The notes beneath the pieces were generated by a model that was given only the letters and a program-made list of their open reading frames with translations, was not told the origin of the DNA and ran no database searches. A DNA stretch of 64,000 nt, from positions 2,764,001-2,828,000 of the forward strand of contig NZ_CP076538.1 of assembly GCF_018885265.1 (NCBI RefSeq), in the 5' to 3' direction. Positions 1 through 8,680 of the stretch are shown one piece after another. Made by a program: the position numbers and the translations under genes. Every line of letters begins with the position of its first letter. The stretch's first letter is position 1. The stretch is from Amycolatopsis aidingensis. Lineage in GTDB: Bacteria; Actinomycetota; Actinomycetes; Mycobacteriales; Pseudonocardiaceae.

Positions 1-18
1 GCCGCGGCCGGATGAACG

Positions 19-63
19 GGGCGGGGTGCCGGTTGCCGGGCGCGGGCAACCGGCACCCCGCCC
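19..63. terminator. Strong hairpin, probable terminator of the subtilisin-inhibitor-like gene
   Basis: A perfect inverted repeat runs from about 21-37 to 45-61 (arm core CGGGGTGCCGGTTGCC), with a 7-nt loop at 38-44. Outer bases 19-20 and 62-63 also pair. It lies just past the stop codon of the minus-strand inhibitor gene. There is no long T tract, which is normal for actinobacterial hairpin terminators. It could act in both directions. Confidence 0.75.
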
Positions 64-77
64 TCGTCAGGTCCGGA

Positions 78-458
78 TCAGGGCTGGAACACGCCGCGGG
101 ACATCGCGTGCGCGACACAGGGGTTGGAGTAGGTCGTGCTGAAGGCGACCGGCTCGCCCCGCCAGTGCCCGTGCGCCTCCGCCTGCACCGGGGCCAGTTC
201 GAGGGTGCAGACCTGCCGGGTCGGGTGGTCGTCAAGGCTTTCGAAGTCGCCCCACACCAGCGCCAGCGAGCGGCAGGCGAGGGCGGGTTCGGGATGCGTG
301 CCGCCGGAGGGCTGGCATTCCAGGGTCACCGAGCTGCGCTCACCGTCGGCGGTCTCGGTGGTGAGGGTGAACTCGGAGCCGGCATGGGTGTCGGGCCCTC
401 CGATGCACGCGAGGGTGAGCGCGCAGGCCGCGAGGGGTTCGATGGGGAACAGTGCCAT
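78..458 (-). CDS. Subtilisin inhibitor-like (SSI family) secreted protease inhibitor
   Basis: The 126-residue product matches the Streptomyces subtilisin inhibitor family. It has GGTHPEPALAC, then VCTLELAPV around the reactive loop, then HWRGEPVAFSTTYSNPC and a C-terminal GVFQP like the usual SVFAF end. Cysteines 48/62 and 84/114 have the spacing of the two family disulfides. By alignment the P1 residue is Leu86 in C84-T-L-E, where many relatives have Met, Arg or Lys, which suggests subtilisin or chymotrypsin-like targets. Residues 1-27 form a hydrophobic segment ending T-H-A before Gly28, a plausible signal peptidase I site. There are no N-terminal positive charges and no clear Shine-Dalgarno sequence, so the start is uncertain. 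Family is confident. Confidence 0.8.
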   Translation of the reverse strand: MALFPIEPLAACALTLACIGGPDTHAGSEFTLTTETADGERSSVTLECQPSGGTHPEPALACRSLALVWGDFESLDDHPTRQVCTLELAPVQAEAHGHWRGEPVAFSTTYSNPCVAHAMSRGVFQP

Positions 459-581
459 ATCGGGGATATCGGCAGGCCGGTGCCGAGCACTGTGATCCCG
501 GTCGAGTGATTCTGGTGGCTCGATCGTGGTCCACGGACGTGTGCTAGGAGACCCGGGCCGAGCTTGCCGCGCATCCGCGAG

Positions 582-2246
582 CTAGTAGGACTCACAGCCG
601 CGTGCCCTGCGGATGTCGTGGGCCAGCAGCGCGGCGTGCAGCGAGAGCATCGACTCCGGATCCTCCAGCGGCACCCCGAGCACCTGCTCGATCCGGGCCA
701 GCTGCTGGTAGTAGGCGGTGCGGGAGGTGTGCGCCGCGGCCGCTGCCGCGGACTTGTTGCCGCCGTGCGCGCAGAAGTGCCGCAACGCCTGCACCAGCCT
801 GCTGCCGGCCGCCGCGTCCCGCTCCAGCAGCGCACCCAGCTCGCGGGTGGCGAAGGCGGCCACCCGCTCGTCCTCGGCCAGCAGGTGCAGCAGACCGCGC
901 AGCCGGACGTCCGCCAGCCGGTGCACCCCGCGGGACTCCTGCCCGGTGTCCGCCGGTTCCACCGCGGCGGCCACATGCGCGGCCTCGGTGAGGCTGCGGC
1001 CCGCCTCCCCCGCCCCGGTGACCGTGGTGCCCACCGCGATCACCGCGGGCGCCGTGCCACGGGCCTGGTGGATCTCGGCGGCCAGCCGGTCGGCCACCGC
1101 GTCGGCGTCGGCGTCCTCGGACAGCGACAGCAGGGCGCGCACGCTGGCGTCCGGGCTGCTGGTCGCGTCGGCGGCCTCGGTGACGGCGACCAGCGCGGGC
1201 ACCTTCGCCCGCCGCGCCGCCAGCGCCGCGGCCTCGGCGAGTTCGCGCAGCGCCGGTTGCAGGGAGGCGCGCTGCCCGGTGTGTGTATGCGCCCCGATCC
1301 ACGGCCGGATGGCCGCGCCGACGAGCTGCCTTCCGGTGAGCGGCACGCCCAGCGCCGCCGCCCGCGCCACCAGCTCGGCCGGTGGCGTCGGGGAGGCCAG
1401 CAGCTCGGCCAGCACGGCACGGTGCGCCTGCCGTTCCAGGCTGTCACCTTCCCTTGCCAGGAGCTGGTACACCGCCAGCGCGGAGGCCGCGCGCTCGGCG
1501 ACGACGACATGCCGGTGCGGCGGCTGCTCCGCGGAGACGATGACCAGCCTGCCCCAGTCGTGCCCGCGGGCGCCGACGATGGTGACCAGCCAGCCCGCCT
1601 CGGCGTGGTAGCCGGTTCGCTCGCCGAGCCGGGTGGCCCGGGAGCGCCGCACCCAGTCGGCGAGCAGCTCGGCCGGGTCGGTACCCGCCGCGTCGTAGGC
1701 GATCACCTGATGGGCCAGGGTCTCCAGCACCGCGGGCTGCTCGGTGATCCGGGCGACCTCGCGCAGCACCGCGGCCGGTTCGGCGCCGGACACGGTGAGC
1801 GCGGTGAAGGTCTGGTGCACCCGCTCGGCCGCGCGCAGCTCGGCGACCTGAGCGTCCACGATCAGCCCGTTGACCGTCTCGGTGACCGCGACATAGCGGG
1901 TCTCCCTGGACAGCGTGACCAGGGGGAGCCCGTGCCGTTCGGCGGCGGCGACCAGGGCCTCCGGCAGGGTTTCGTGCCAGTGCCGTACCAGCTCCACGAT
2001 CAGGCCAGCCACCCCGACCTCGGCCAGCTCGTCAACGTACCTGGTCAGCGCGGCGTCGTCATCCGGAAGGGCGATACCGGTGGTCAGCACCAGCTCACCG
2101 CCCCGGAGCAGCCGCGCGATATCGGCGGGTTCGGCGACATGGGCCCAGCGCACCCTGCGGTCCAGTCCCGCCGACCCGGCCGCGACCCGTGGGCCGCCGT
2201 GCCGGATCACGGGCAGTGCCAGCACCTCCGCCACGGTCGGATACAC
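582..2246 (-). CDS. PucR family transcriptional regulator
   Basis: The N-terminal 120 residues (YPTVAEVLALPVIRHGG through GLIVELVRHW) match the PucR/purine-catabolism sensor domain. The C-terminal 65 residues (HFCAHGGNKSAAAAAAHTSR) match the PucR helix-turn-helix. The long middle is the usual GGDEF-like linker. I chose GTG at 2246 because the family normally begins close to xYPTVxEVL and a TACAGT -10 box (complement 2255-2260) ends 8 nt before it, suggesting a leaderless mRNA. GTG at 2252 is an alternative. The gene is divergent from the aminotransferase/aldehyde dehydrogenase operon, so it is probably that operon's activator or repressor (inference). PucR proteins often control purine, pyrimidine or amine catabolism. 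Confidence 0.88.
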   Translation of the reverse strand: MYPTVAEVLALPVIRHGGPRVAAGSAGLDRRVRWAHVAEPADIARLLRGGELVLTTGIALPDDDAALTRYVDELAEVGVAGLIVELVRHWHETLPEALVAAAERHGLPLVTLSRETRYVAVTETVNGLIVDAQVAELRAAERVHQTFTALTVSGAEPAAVLREVARITEQPAVLETLAHQVIAYDAAGTDPAELLADWVRRSRATRLGERTGYHAEAGWLVTIVGARGHDWGRLVIVSAEQPPHRHVVVAERAASALAVYQLLAREGDSLERQAHRAVLAELLASPTPPAELVARAAALGVPLTGRQLVGAAIRPWIGAHTHTGQRASLQPALRELAEAAALAARRAKVPALVAVTEAADATSSPDASVRALLSLSEDADADAVADRLAAEIHQARGTAPAVIAVGTTVTGAGEAGRSLTEAAHVAAAVEPADTGQESRGVHRLADVRLRGLLHLLAEDERVAAFATRELGALLERDAAAGSRLVQALRHFCAHGGNKSAAAAAAHTSRTAYYQQLARIEQVLGVPLEDPESMLSLHAALLAHDIRRARGCESY

Positions 2247-2363
2247 AGGCACAGACTGTACGGCCGACCGCCGGAGTCCGTACACGTTGCCGGTGGCGTG
2301 TCAACGCGGCCCGCCAGCAGACTCGCTGGTAGACGGCGGAACTCAGCTGGGAGAGGAACCGGA

Positions 2364-3668
2364 ATGCCCGACGCGGAGCTCTTGGCCAGGCACAAGGCGG
2401 TGCTGCCGGAGTGGCTGGCGCTGTACTACCGGGAACCGATCGAGATCGTGCGCGCCAGCGGACGGCACGTCACCGATGCCGACGGCCAGACCTATCTGGA
2501 CTTCTTCGCGGGGATCCTGACCAACGCGATCGGTTACGGCATCGCGGAGATCTCCGACGCGGTGCGCGGCCAGCTGGACACCGGCGTGCTGCACACCTCC
2601 ACGCTGTACCTGATCCGCAGCCAGGTGGAGCTGGCCGAGCAGATCGCCGAGCTGTCCGGGATCGAGAACGCCAAGGTGTTCTTCACCAACTCCGGTACCG
2701 AGGCCAACGAGACCGCGCTGATGCTGGCCACCCAGTACCGGCGCAGCAACCAGATTCTCGCGCTGCGCAACTCCTACCACGGCAGGGCCTTCGGCACCGT
2801 GGGGATCACCGGCAACCGGGGCTGGTCGGCCAGCTCGCTGTCCCCGGTCAAGGTCAGCTACGTGCACGGCGGCTACCGCTACCGGGACGCCTTCGCCGGG
2901 CTCTCCGACGCGGAGTACGTCGAGGCCTGCGTCGCGGACCTGCGGGACGTGCTGCGCACCACCACCTCCGGGGACGTGGCCGCGATGATCGCCGAGCCGA
3001 TCCAGGGCGTCGGCGGGTTCAACGTGCCACCGGACGGGCTGTTCGCCGGGTTCAAGGAGGTGCTGGACGAGTACGGCATCCTGCTGATCTCCGACGAGGT
3101 GCAGACGGGCTGGGGCCGCACCGGAGACCACTTCTGGGGGATCGAAGCGCACGGGGTGACCCCGGATGTGATGACCTTCGCCAAGGGACTCGGCAACGGC
3201 CTCGCGATCGGCGGGGTGGTGGCCCGTGCCGAGCTGATGGACTGCCTGCAGGCCAACTCCATCTCCACCTTCGGGGGCAACCCGGTGTCCACTGCGGGCG
3301 CCAAGGCGACCCTGGACTACCTGCTCGAACACGACCTGCAGGGCAATGCCGCGAAGCTGGGGGACCGGCTGATCGGCGGCCTGCGCGAGCTGGCCGAGCC
3401 CTATGACGTGGTGGGCGATGTGCGGGGCAAGGGGCTGATGATCGGCGTCGAGCTGGTCGAGCCCGGCTCGCACGAGCCGAGCCAGCCCGCGGCCGGGATC
3501 GTGCTGGAGGAGACCCGCAGGCGTGGCCTGCTGGTCGGCAAGGGCGGGCTGCACAACAACGTGATCCGCCTCGCGCCACCGATGACGCTGACCGGCGGCG
3601 AGACCGAGGAGGCACTGGAGATCCTCGGCGCCGCCTTCGCGAAGGCACAGGAGGAACGAACGGCGTGA
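2364..3668 (+). CDS. Class III PLP aminotransferase (beta-alanine/GABA type omega-aminotransferase)
   Basis: A 434-residue fold-type I enzyme. It has the cofactor phosphate motif NSGTEANETA (109-118), the pyridine-nitrogen aspartate in SDEVQTGWGRTG (Asp244), and the Schiff-base lysine in TFAKGLGNG (Lys274). The family moves amino groups from omega-amino acids to a keto acid. ATG at 2364 is chosen because a GAGAGG sequence lies about 8 nt upstream. The same frame stays open far upstream, antisense to the PucR gene, but that stretch is not coding. The downstream CoA-acylating semialdehyde dehydrogenase overlaps by GTGA. Together they fit beta-alanine or beta-aminoisobutyrate breakdown to acetyl- or propionyl-CoA. 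The exact substrate is inferred. Confidence 0.85.
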   Translation: MPDAELLARHKAVLPEWLALYYREPIEIVRASGRHVTDADGQTYLDFFAGILTNAIGYGIAEISDAVRGQLDTGVLHTSTLYLIRSQVELAEQIAELSGIENAKVFFTNSGTEANETALMLATQYRRSNQILALRNSYHGRAFGTVGITGNRGWSASSLSPVKVSYVHGGYRYRDAFAGLSDAEYVEACVADLRDVLRTTTSGDVAAMIAEPIQGVGGFNVPPDGLFAGFKEVLDEYGILLISDEVQTGWGRTGDHFWGIEAHGVTPDVMTFAKGLGNGLAIGGVVARAELMDCLQANSISTFGGNPVSTAGAKATLDYLLEHDLQGNAAKLGDRLIGGLRELAEPYDVVGDVRGKGLMIGVELVEPGSHEPSQPAAGIVLEETRRRGLLVGKGGLHNNVIRLAPPMTLTGGETEEALEILGAAFAKAQEERTA

Positions 3669-5200
3669 CGCACTCGACCAACCACTCGACCGACCGGCGC
3701 ATCAGCCACTGGATCGACGGGCAGCCCTGGGCGGGCACCGCGCAGCGGACCGGGGAGGTGTTCGACCCGGCCACCGGCGAGCTCGCCGCCAGGGTGGACT
3801 TCGCGGGCGATACCGAGGTCGCCGCGGCGGTGGCCGCCGCGGGCCGCGCACTGCCCGGCTGGCGGGACACCTCGCTGGCCGCGCGCAGCCGGGTGCTGTT
3901 CGCCTTCCGCGAGCTGCTGGCCGCGCGCAGGGACGAGCTGGCCAGGATCGTGAGCGCCGAGCACGGGAAGGTGGAGTCCGACGCCGCGGGCGAGGTCCAG
4001 CGGGGACTGGAGAACGTGGAGTTCGCGTGCGGGGCCCCGCAGCTGCTCAAGGGCGGATTCAGCGGCAACGTCTCCACCGGGGTCGACGTGCACTCCGCAC
4101 ACCAGCCGCTGGGGGTGGTCGGGGTCATCTCCCCGTTCAACTTCCCCGCGATGGTGCCGCTGTGGTTCGTGCCAAGCGCGATCGCCTGCGGCAACACCGT
4201 GGTGCTCAAGCCGAGCGAGAAGGATCCCTCGGCCGCGGTGTTCCTCGCCGAGCTGTTCGCCGAGGCCGGGCTGCCCCCTGGCGTGCTGAACGTGCTGCAC
4301 GGGGACAAGGTCGCCGTGGACGGGCTGCTGGAGCATCCGCAGGTGCGGGCGATCTCCTTCGTCGGCTCGACCCCGATCGCGCGTTACGTCTACCAGACCG
4401 CGACCTCGCACGGGAAGCGGGTACAGGCCCTCGGCGGCGCCAAGAACCACATGGTGGTGCTCCCGGACGCCGACCTCGACCTGGCAGCGGACGCGGCGGT
4501 CTCGGCCGGTTTCGGCTCGGCGGGGGAGCGGTGCATGGCGGTCTCCGTGGTGGTGGCGGTGGACCCGGTCGGCGACGACCTGGTGGCCCGGATCGCCGAG
4601 CGGATCGGCCGGATCCGGGTCGGTGACGGCCGCAAGCCGGACTCCGAGATGGGCCCGCTGGTCACCGCCGCGCACCGGGACCGGGTCGCCGGCTACCTGG
4701 ACGCCGGTGTCCGCGAGGGCGCCACCCTGGTGGTGGACGGCCGTACGGTCCAGCCGGACGGGGCAAGGGAAGGCTTCTGGCTCGGCCCGAGCCTTTTCGA
4801 CCACGCCCGGCCAGGGATGTCCATCTACGCCGACGAGATCTTCGGCCCGGTGCTGTGCGTGGTGCGGGCCTCCGGTTACCAGGAGGCGGTGGAGCTGGTG
4901 AACGACAACGCCTACGGCAACGGCACCGCGATCTTCACCGCGGACGGCGCGGCGGCCCGCCGGTTCGAGAAGGACGTCGAGGTGGGCATGGTCGGGGTGA
5001 ACGTGCCGATACCGGTACCGGTCGGGTACTACTCCTTCGGCGGGTGGAAGGACTCGCTGTTCGGGGACAGCCACGCCTACGGGCCGGAGAGCTTCCACTT
5101 CTACACCCGGACCAAGGTGGTCACCGAACGCTGGCCGGACCAGTCGCATGCCGGCGTCAACCTGGCCTTCCCAGCCGACACCACCCGCCGCGAGCCCTGA
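3665..5200 (+). CDS. mmsA: CoA-acylating methylmalonate-semialdehyde dehydrogenase
   Basis: A 511-residue aldehyde dehydrogenase with the SPFNFP motif (Asn159) and catalytic Cys290 in GSAGERCMA. The general-base Glu region reads QALGGAKNHM, as in CoA-dependent methylmalonate/malonate-semialdehyde dehydrogenases, which lack that Glu. It probably converts malonate semialdehyde or methylmalonate semialdehyde plus CoA and NAD to acetyl- or propionyl-CoA. Its GTG start overlaps the aminotransferase stop (GTGA at 3665-3668), so the two are translationally coupled. Its stop codon TGA lies inside the terminal CCCTGAACG of the repeat element that follows. Confidence 0.9.
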   Translation: MTHSTNHSTDRRISHWIDGQPWAGTAQRTGEVFDPATGELAARVDFAGDTEVAAAVAAAGRALPGWRDTSLAARSRVLFAFRELLAARRDELARIVSAEHGKVESDAAGEVQRGLENVEFACGAPQLLKGGFSGNVSTGVDVHSAHQPLGVVGVISPFNFPAMVPLWFVPSAIACGNTVVLKPSEKDPSAAVFLAELFAEAGLPPGVLNVLHGDKVAVDGLLEHPQVRAISFVGSTPIARYVYQTATSHGKRVQALGGAKNHMVVLPDADLDLAADAAVSAGFGSAGERCMAVSVVVAVDPVGDDLVARIAERIGRIRVGDGRKPDSEMGPLVTAAHRDRVAGYLDAGVREGATLVVDGRTVQPDGAREGFWLGPSLFDHARPGMSIYADEIFGPVLCVVRASGYQEAVELVNDNAYGNGTAIFTADGAAARRFEKDVEVGMVGVNVPIPVPVGYYSFGGWKDSLFGDSHAYGPESFHFYTRTKVVTERWPDQSHAGVNLAFPADTTRREP

Positions 5201-5287
5201 ACGGCACGTTCGAGACGTTGGACGTCCCAAACACCACGTTCGCGGCGACTGACGTCCGCAACGCCACGTTCAGGACGCGAGGCGGGC
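5198..5287. repeat. Three 30-nt tandem units between convergent genes (element copy 1)
   Basis: Three head-to-tail units occupy 5198-5227, 5228-5257 and 5258-5287. Each carries CACGTTC at the same place (unit positions 8-14), and the first two share GACGTCC at their ends. The outer ends are inverted: CCCTGAACGGC on the left, GCCACGTTCAGGA on the right. The stop codon of mmsA (TGA 5198-5200) and that of the convergent AfsR-like gene (complement 5270-5272) both lie in these CTGAACG ends. A second copy with the same 30-nt period is at 44667-44756. It may be a bidirectional terminator or a dispersed palindromic element. Confidence 0.8.
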
Positions 5288-8044
5288 ACGGACGGCGTCG
5301 GCGTCGGGGTGGCCGACGCCGTCCAGGATGTCCAGCGCCCGTTGCCAGGCTTCGCGGGCCCGCTGTGGTTCCCCGCCTGCGTGCCGGGCGTCGCCGAGGC
5401 AGCGCAGCGCGGTGGCCTCGTGGTAGTGGTCGCCTAGCTCCCGGAACAGCGGCGCGGCCCGCTGGTAGAACGAGGCGGCCTGGGCGTGCTCGCCAAGGTT
5501 CTGGTGCGCGTAGCCGATGCCGTGCAGGGTGTGCGCCTGCCCGTCCCGGTTGCCGAGGACGCGCAACAGCTCGAGGGCCTCGTGGCAGTGGGCCAGTGCC
5601 CGCCGGTCCTGCCCGAGCATGGCCTCGCACCTGCCGACGGCGCTGAGTGCGAACGCCTCCCACACCTTGTTGCCGGTGTCCCGGTACAGCTCGAGCGCAT
5701 GCCTGCTGTGCTCCAGCGCCTCGGTCGGCCGCTGCTGTTGCGCGCTGAGCTGGCTGAAGGAGAACCGGGTGGTTGCCTGGCCGGTGCGGTCGCCGAGCTC
5801 GCCGAACAGGGTGAGCGCACGGTCGAGATGCGTGCGCGCCTTGTGGTCCTCGCCCAGGATGGCGTATCCGCGCCCGAGCAGGTGATGGGTGGTGGCCTTG
5901 GCGGTACGGTCACCGAGCCGGTCGGCCGCCGCCAGCGCGGTCTGCTGGGTGGCGGCCCGGTGCCGCCAGTAGCCCTGCCGGTTCAGGAAGGTGCTCAACG
6001 TCCAGGGCAGTTGCCAGGCATGCGTGTCGAAGCCCTCCCGCACGGCGTGGTCCACGGCCGCGAGCAGGTTCGGCTGCTCGGTGCTGAACCACGCCATCGC
6101 CTCCGGGTAGTCGGCGACCTCTCGCGCGGTGACCCCGGGCAGCGGCGGAGCGAGGGCGATCGCCTCCCAGTGCGGCGCGAGATGCCGTTCGGCGGCGAAA
6201 CCGGTGTGCAGGTAGTGGTCCAGCAGGCGGTGGGTGGCCGCCTGCCGGGACGGTTCGGTCTCCTCCTCGGCTGCGCGTTCCGCGGCGTAGGCGCGGAGCA
6301 GGTCGTGCGCGCGGTAATGGCCAGGGGCGTGCTGCTCCAGCAGATGTGTCCGGGTCAGCTCCTCGAGCAGCCTGCGCGTCGTGGACAGGTCACTCCCGTC
6401 GAGCGAGGCCGCGGCGTGCAGGCTGACGTCCCACCCCGGATGCAATCCGAGCAACCGGAAAAGCCGGGCCGCCTGCGGGGCCAGCGCGTGGTACGACCAG
6501 GAGGTCACGGCGCGGATGTCGGTGGCGGTCTCGTCCGTGGTGAGCGCCTCGAGCGCGGTGAGCCGGTCCCGCTCTCCGCGCAGCTCGTCGGCCAGTGCCC
6601 GCAGGGACAGGCCCGGGTTGGTGGTGGCCCGCGCCGCCACGATCCCCAGCGCCAACGGTAGCCGGGCGCACCGGTCGATCAGATCGGACACCGCCTCCGG
6701 TTCTGCCGCCACCCGCTCCCGGCCGAGCCTGCCGGCCAGCAGGGCCGTGCCCTCAGGGCCGGTCAACGTGTCCAGCGCGATCGGCAGGGCGTTGTGCGTG
6801 GTCACCAGCCCGGCCAGCCGGTCGCGGCTGGTGACCAGGACCGGGCAGCCCGGGCTGCCCGGCAGTAGCGGCTGCACCTGCTCGGTATTCCGCGCGTTGT
6901 CCAGCACGACCAGCACGCGGCGGTCGGCCAGCAGGCTGCGGTACATGGCCGCCTGTGCGTCGAAGCCGTCTGGTACCCGCTCCGGCGGTACCCCGAAGGC
7001 GTCCAGGAATCCGCGCACCACATCGGCGGCTTCCAGCGGTTCGTTCTTCGGATCGAAGCCGCGCAGGTTCGCGTACAGCTGCCCGTCCGGGAACCGGCCG
7101 AGGTGGCGGTGTGCCGAGCGCAGGGCGAGCCAGGTCTTGCCGATGCCACCGGGGCCGTTGATCGTGGCGACCGGCACCGTGCCGTCGCCGGTGCTCAGCG
7201 CCGCGTCGAGCCGCCCCTGTTCGTCGGCGCGGCCGACGAACAGCGGCGGCGGGGCCGGAAGCTGCCGGGGCACCGCCACGGCTGCCGCCTCCTCCGCCGC
7301 CGCGGGCGAGGCCAGGTCCGGGTCGGCGGCGAGCACCTGCTGGTGCAGTGCCCGCAGCTCGGGTCCCGGGTCGGTGCCCAGTTCGGTCACCAGCCGCTCG
7401 CGTACCCGCTGGTAGTGCTCCAGTGCCTCGGCCTGGCGGCCACCGCGGTACAGGGCCAGGATCAGCTGGCCAGCGATGTGCTCGTCCAGCGGATGCGCGG
7501 CGGCGTCATCGAGCAGTTCGGGCACCAGCTCGGCATGCCGGCTCAGGCGCAACGCGAGGTCGTTGCGCCTGAGCCGGGCGGTGAGTCGCTCCTCGTGCAG
7601 CCGGTTGCGCAGCAGGGTGAACCAGGGCGTGTCCAGGCCGGAGAACGCCTCGCCTCGCCACAGCCGCAACGCCCGGTCCAGGAGGTCCACTGCCTCGCCG
7701 TCTCCGGTGGCGGACCGGGACCGCTCGGTCAGTTCGCGGAACTGGTGCAGGTCCACGGCCCCCTCGTCGACGACGAGGAGGTAGCCGCCGGACCGCCGGG
7801 TGATCTCCACCTCCGGGCGCAACGCCCTGCGCAGCCGGGAAAGGTAGCTGTAGAGCGCGTGCCTGGCGCGGTCCGGAACCCGGTCACCCCACACCCTGTC
7901 CACCAGCTGGTCCGCGGAGGCGGCCCGGTTGGCATCGGCCAGCAGCGCCGCGAGCACGCATCGCTGCCGCAGGTGGCCGAGTTCGACGGGCTTGTCGTCG
8001 CGCCATGCCTCGATCTCGCCGAGCACGCCGAACGTGACCGCCAC
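5270..8044 (-). CDS. AfsR-like SARP regulator with NB-ARC and TPR domains
   Basis: The 924-residue product has an OmpR-type winged helix (about 1-92), a bacterial transcriptional activator domain (about 99-243), and an NB-ARC ATPase with P-loop GPGGIGKT (297-304). A C-terminal array of TPR repeats follows (about 690-920, e.g. GYAHQNLGEHAQAASFYQRA). This is the layout of Streptomyces AfsR, which integrates signals to switch on secondary metabolism. GTG at 8044 is chosen because GGAGG lies 6 nt upstream and VAVTFGVLGEIEAWRDD is where the domain begins. It is divergent from a tiny secreted-protein gene, an arrangement reminiscent of afsR/afsS, although that product is unlike AfsS. Its stop codon lies in the repeat element. 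Confidence 0.9.
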   Translation of the reverse strand: MAVTFGVLGEIEAWRDDKPVELGHLRQRCVLAALLADANRAASADQLVDRVWGDRVPDRARHALYSYLSRLRRALRPEVEITRRSGGYLLVVDEGAVDLHQFRELTERSRSATGDGEAVDLLDRALRLWRGEAFSGLDTPWFTLLRNRLHEERLTARLRRNDLALRLSRHAELVPELLDDAAAHPLDEHIAGQLILALYRGGRQAEALEHYQRVRERLVTELGTDPGPELRALHQQVLAADPDLASPAAAEEAAAVAVPRQLPAPPPLFVGRADEQGRLDAALSTGDGTVPVATINGPGGIGKTWLALRSAHRHLGRFPDGQLYANLRGFDPKNEPLEAADVVRGFLDAFGVPPERVPDGFDAQAAMYRSLLADRRVLVVLDNARNTEQVQPLLPGSPGCPVLVTSRDRLAGLVTTHNALPIALDTLTGPEGTALLAGRLGRERVAAEPEAVSDLIDRCARLPLALGIVAARATTNPGLSLRALADELRGERDRLTALEALTTDETATDIRAVTSWSYHALAPQAARLFRLLGLHPGWDVSLHAAASLDGSDLSTTRRLLEELTRTHLLEQHAPGHYRAHDLLRAYAAERAAEEETEPSRQAATHRLLDHYLHTGFAAERHLAPHWEAIALAPPLPGVTAREVADYPEAMAWFSTEQPNLLAAVDHAVREGFDTHAWQLPWTLSTFLNRQGYWRHRAATQQTALAAADRLGDRTAKATTHHLLGRGYAILGEDHKARTHLDRALTLFGELGDRTGQATTRFSFSQLSAQQQRPTEALEHSRHALELYRDTGNKVWEAFALSAVGRCEAMLGQDRRALAHCHEALELLRVLGNRDGQAHTLHGIGYAHQNLGEHAQAASFYQRAAPLFRELGDHYHEATALRCLGDARHAGGEPQRAREAWQRALDILDGVGHPDADAVRARLAS

Positions 8045-8214
8045 GTCGTTCCTCCGGGGTCGACTGCGTGAACCCTGCATATCGGAACTCTGCGCACCGG
8101 TTCAAGGTCCGCACAGGGTGCGTGCAGGGCGGGCAGGCCAGTGTGGAGATCGCAGGCGCGGTGGTGCACAACCGCGCCGCCGCGGAACCGAGATGACAGG
8201 TAAGGGGGAAGTCC

Positions 8215-8481
8215 ATGCGATCGAACGGGCTTGTCAGGAAGGCCGCCGTGGGGCTCGGTCTGGCGTTCACCGCCATGACCGTGGCGGCACTGCCTGCGAA
8301 CGCGGCCACCACGGCACAGCCGGACGGCCAGGCCACGATCAACGGCATGAAGTTCTACGACGACTACTGGACGCTCAGTGAGTGCCGTTCCGTCGGCGAG
8401 TGGGGGCTCGATGCCGGCAAGTGGAGCGTGTACTACTGCCAGGAGGACATCCTGGACTGGAACCTGTACTACGACAACTGA
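8215..8481 (+). CDS. Small secreted protein of unknown function
   Basis: An 88-residue precursor. The charged start MRSNGLVRKA, a hydrophobic stretch and an A-N-A cleavage site near residue 31 make a clear signal peptide. The mature part is about 57 residues, acidic and rich in Trp and Tyr, with two cysteines (SECRSVG and YYCQED) that could form a disulfide, and ends NLYYDN. AAGGGGGAA lies just before the ATG. I do not recognise the family. It is transcribed divergently from the SARP/NB-ARC/TPR regulator and ends before a long hairpin, so it is probably a single-gene unit and a candidate direct target of that regulator (inference). Confidence 0.75.
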   Translation: MRSNGLVRKAAVGLGLAFTAMTVAALPANAATTAQPDGQATINGMKFYDDYWTLSECRSVGEWGLDAGKWSVYYCQEDILDWNLYYDN

Positions 8482-8499
8482 TCCACTGGGGGTGATCAG

Positions 8500-8562
8500 G
8501 GACGCGGCCACCGCGATATCAACCTCGCCGAAGCGAGTGGGAGGGGCGCGGTGGCCGCGTCC
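8500..8562. terminator. Long perfect hairpin after the small secreted-protein gene
   Basis: A 16-bp perfect stem pairs GGACGCGGCCACCGCG (8500-8515) with its complement at 8547-8562. The loop is 31 nt and TTTGT follows. It starts 18 nt after the stop codon, so it is a likely rho-independent terminator. Confidence 0.75.
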
Positions 8563-8680
8563 TTTGTCTGCGCCCGGTCCCTTCGTCCGGCCCGCTGCCC
8601 GATCCCGTGCCCGGTCGGAATGTCGTAGCCCTCCGCTACCGTGAGTCCCGCTTCGATCACGCGAGACGGAGGGGGTGGCC

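Noticed and set aside
564..2363. Very long plus-strand open frame running into the aminotransferase
   Set aside because: It is antisense to the well-supported PucR gene, has low-complexity Arg/Gly/Gln composition, and the aminotransferase has its own ribosome site and ATG at 2364.
5198..5287. CRISPR array or attachment site
   Set aside because: Units are contiguous without spacers, degenerate, and end in inverted repeats; there are no cas genes or integrase nearby.
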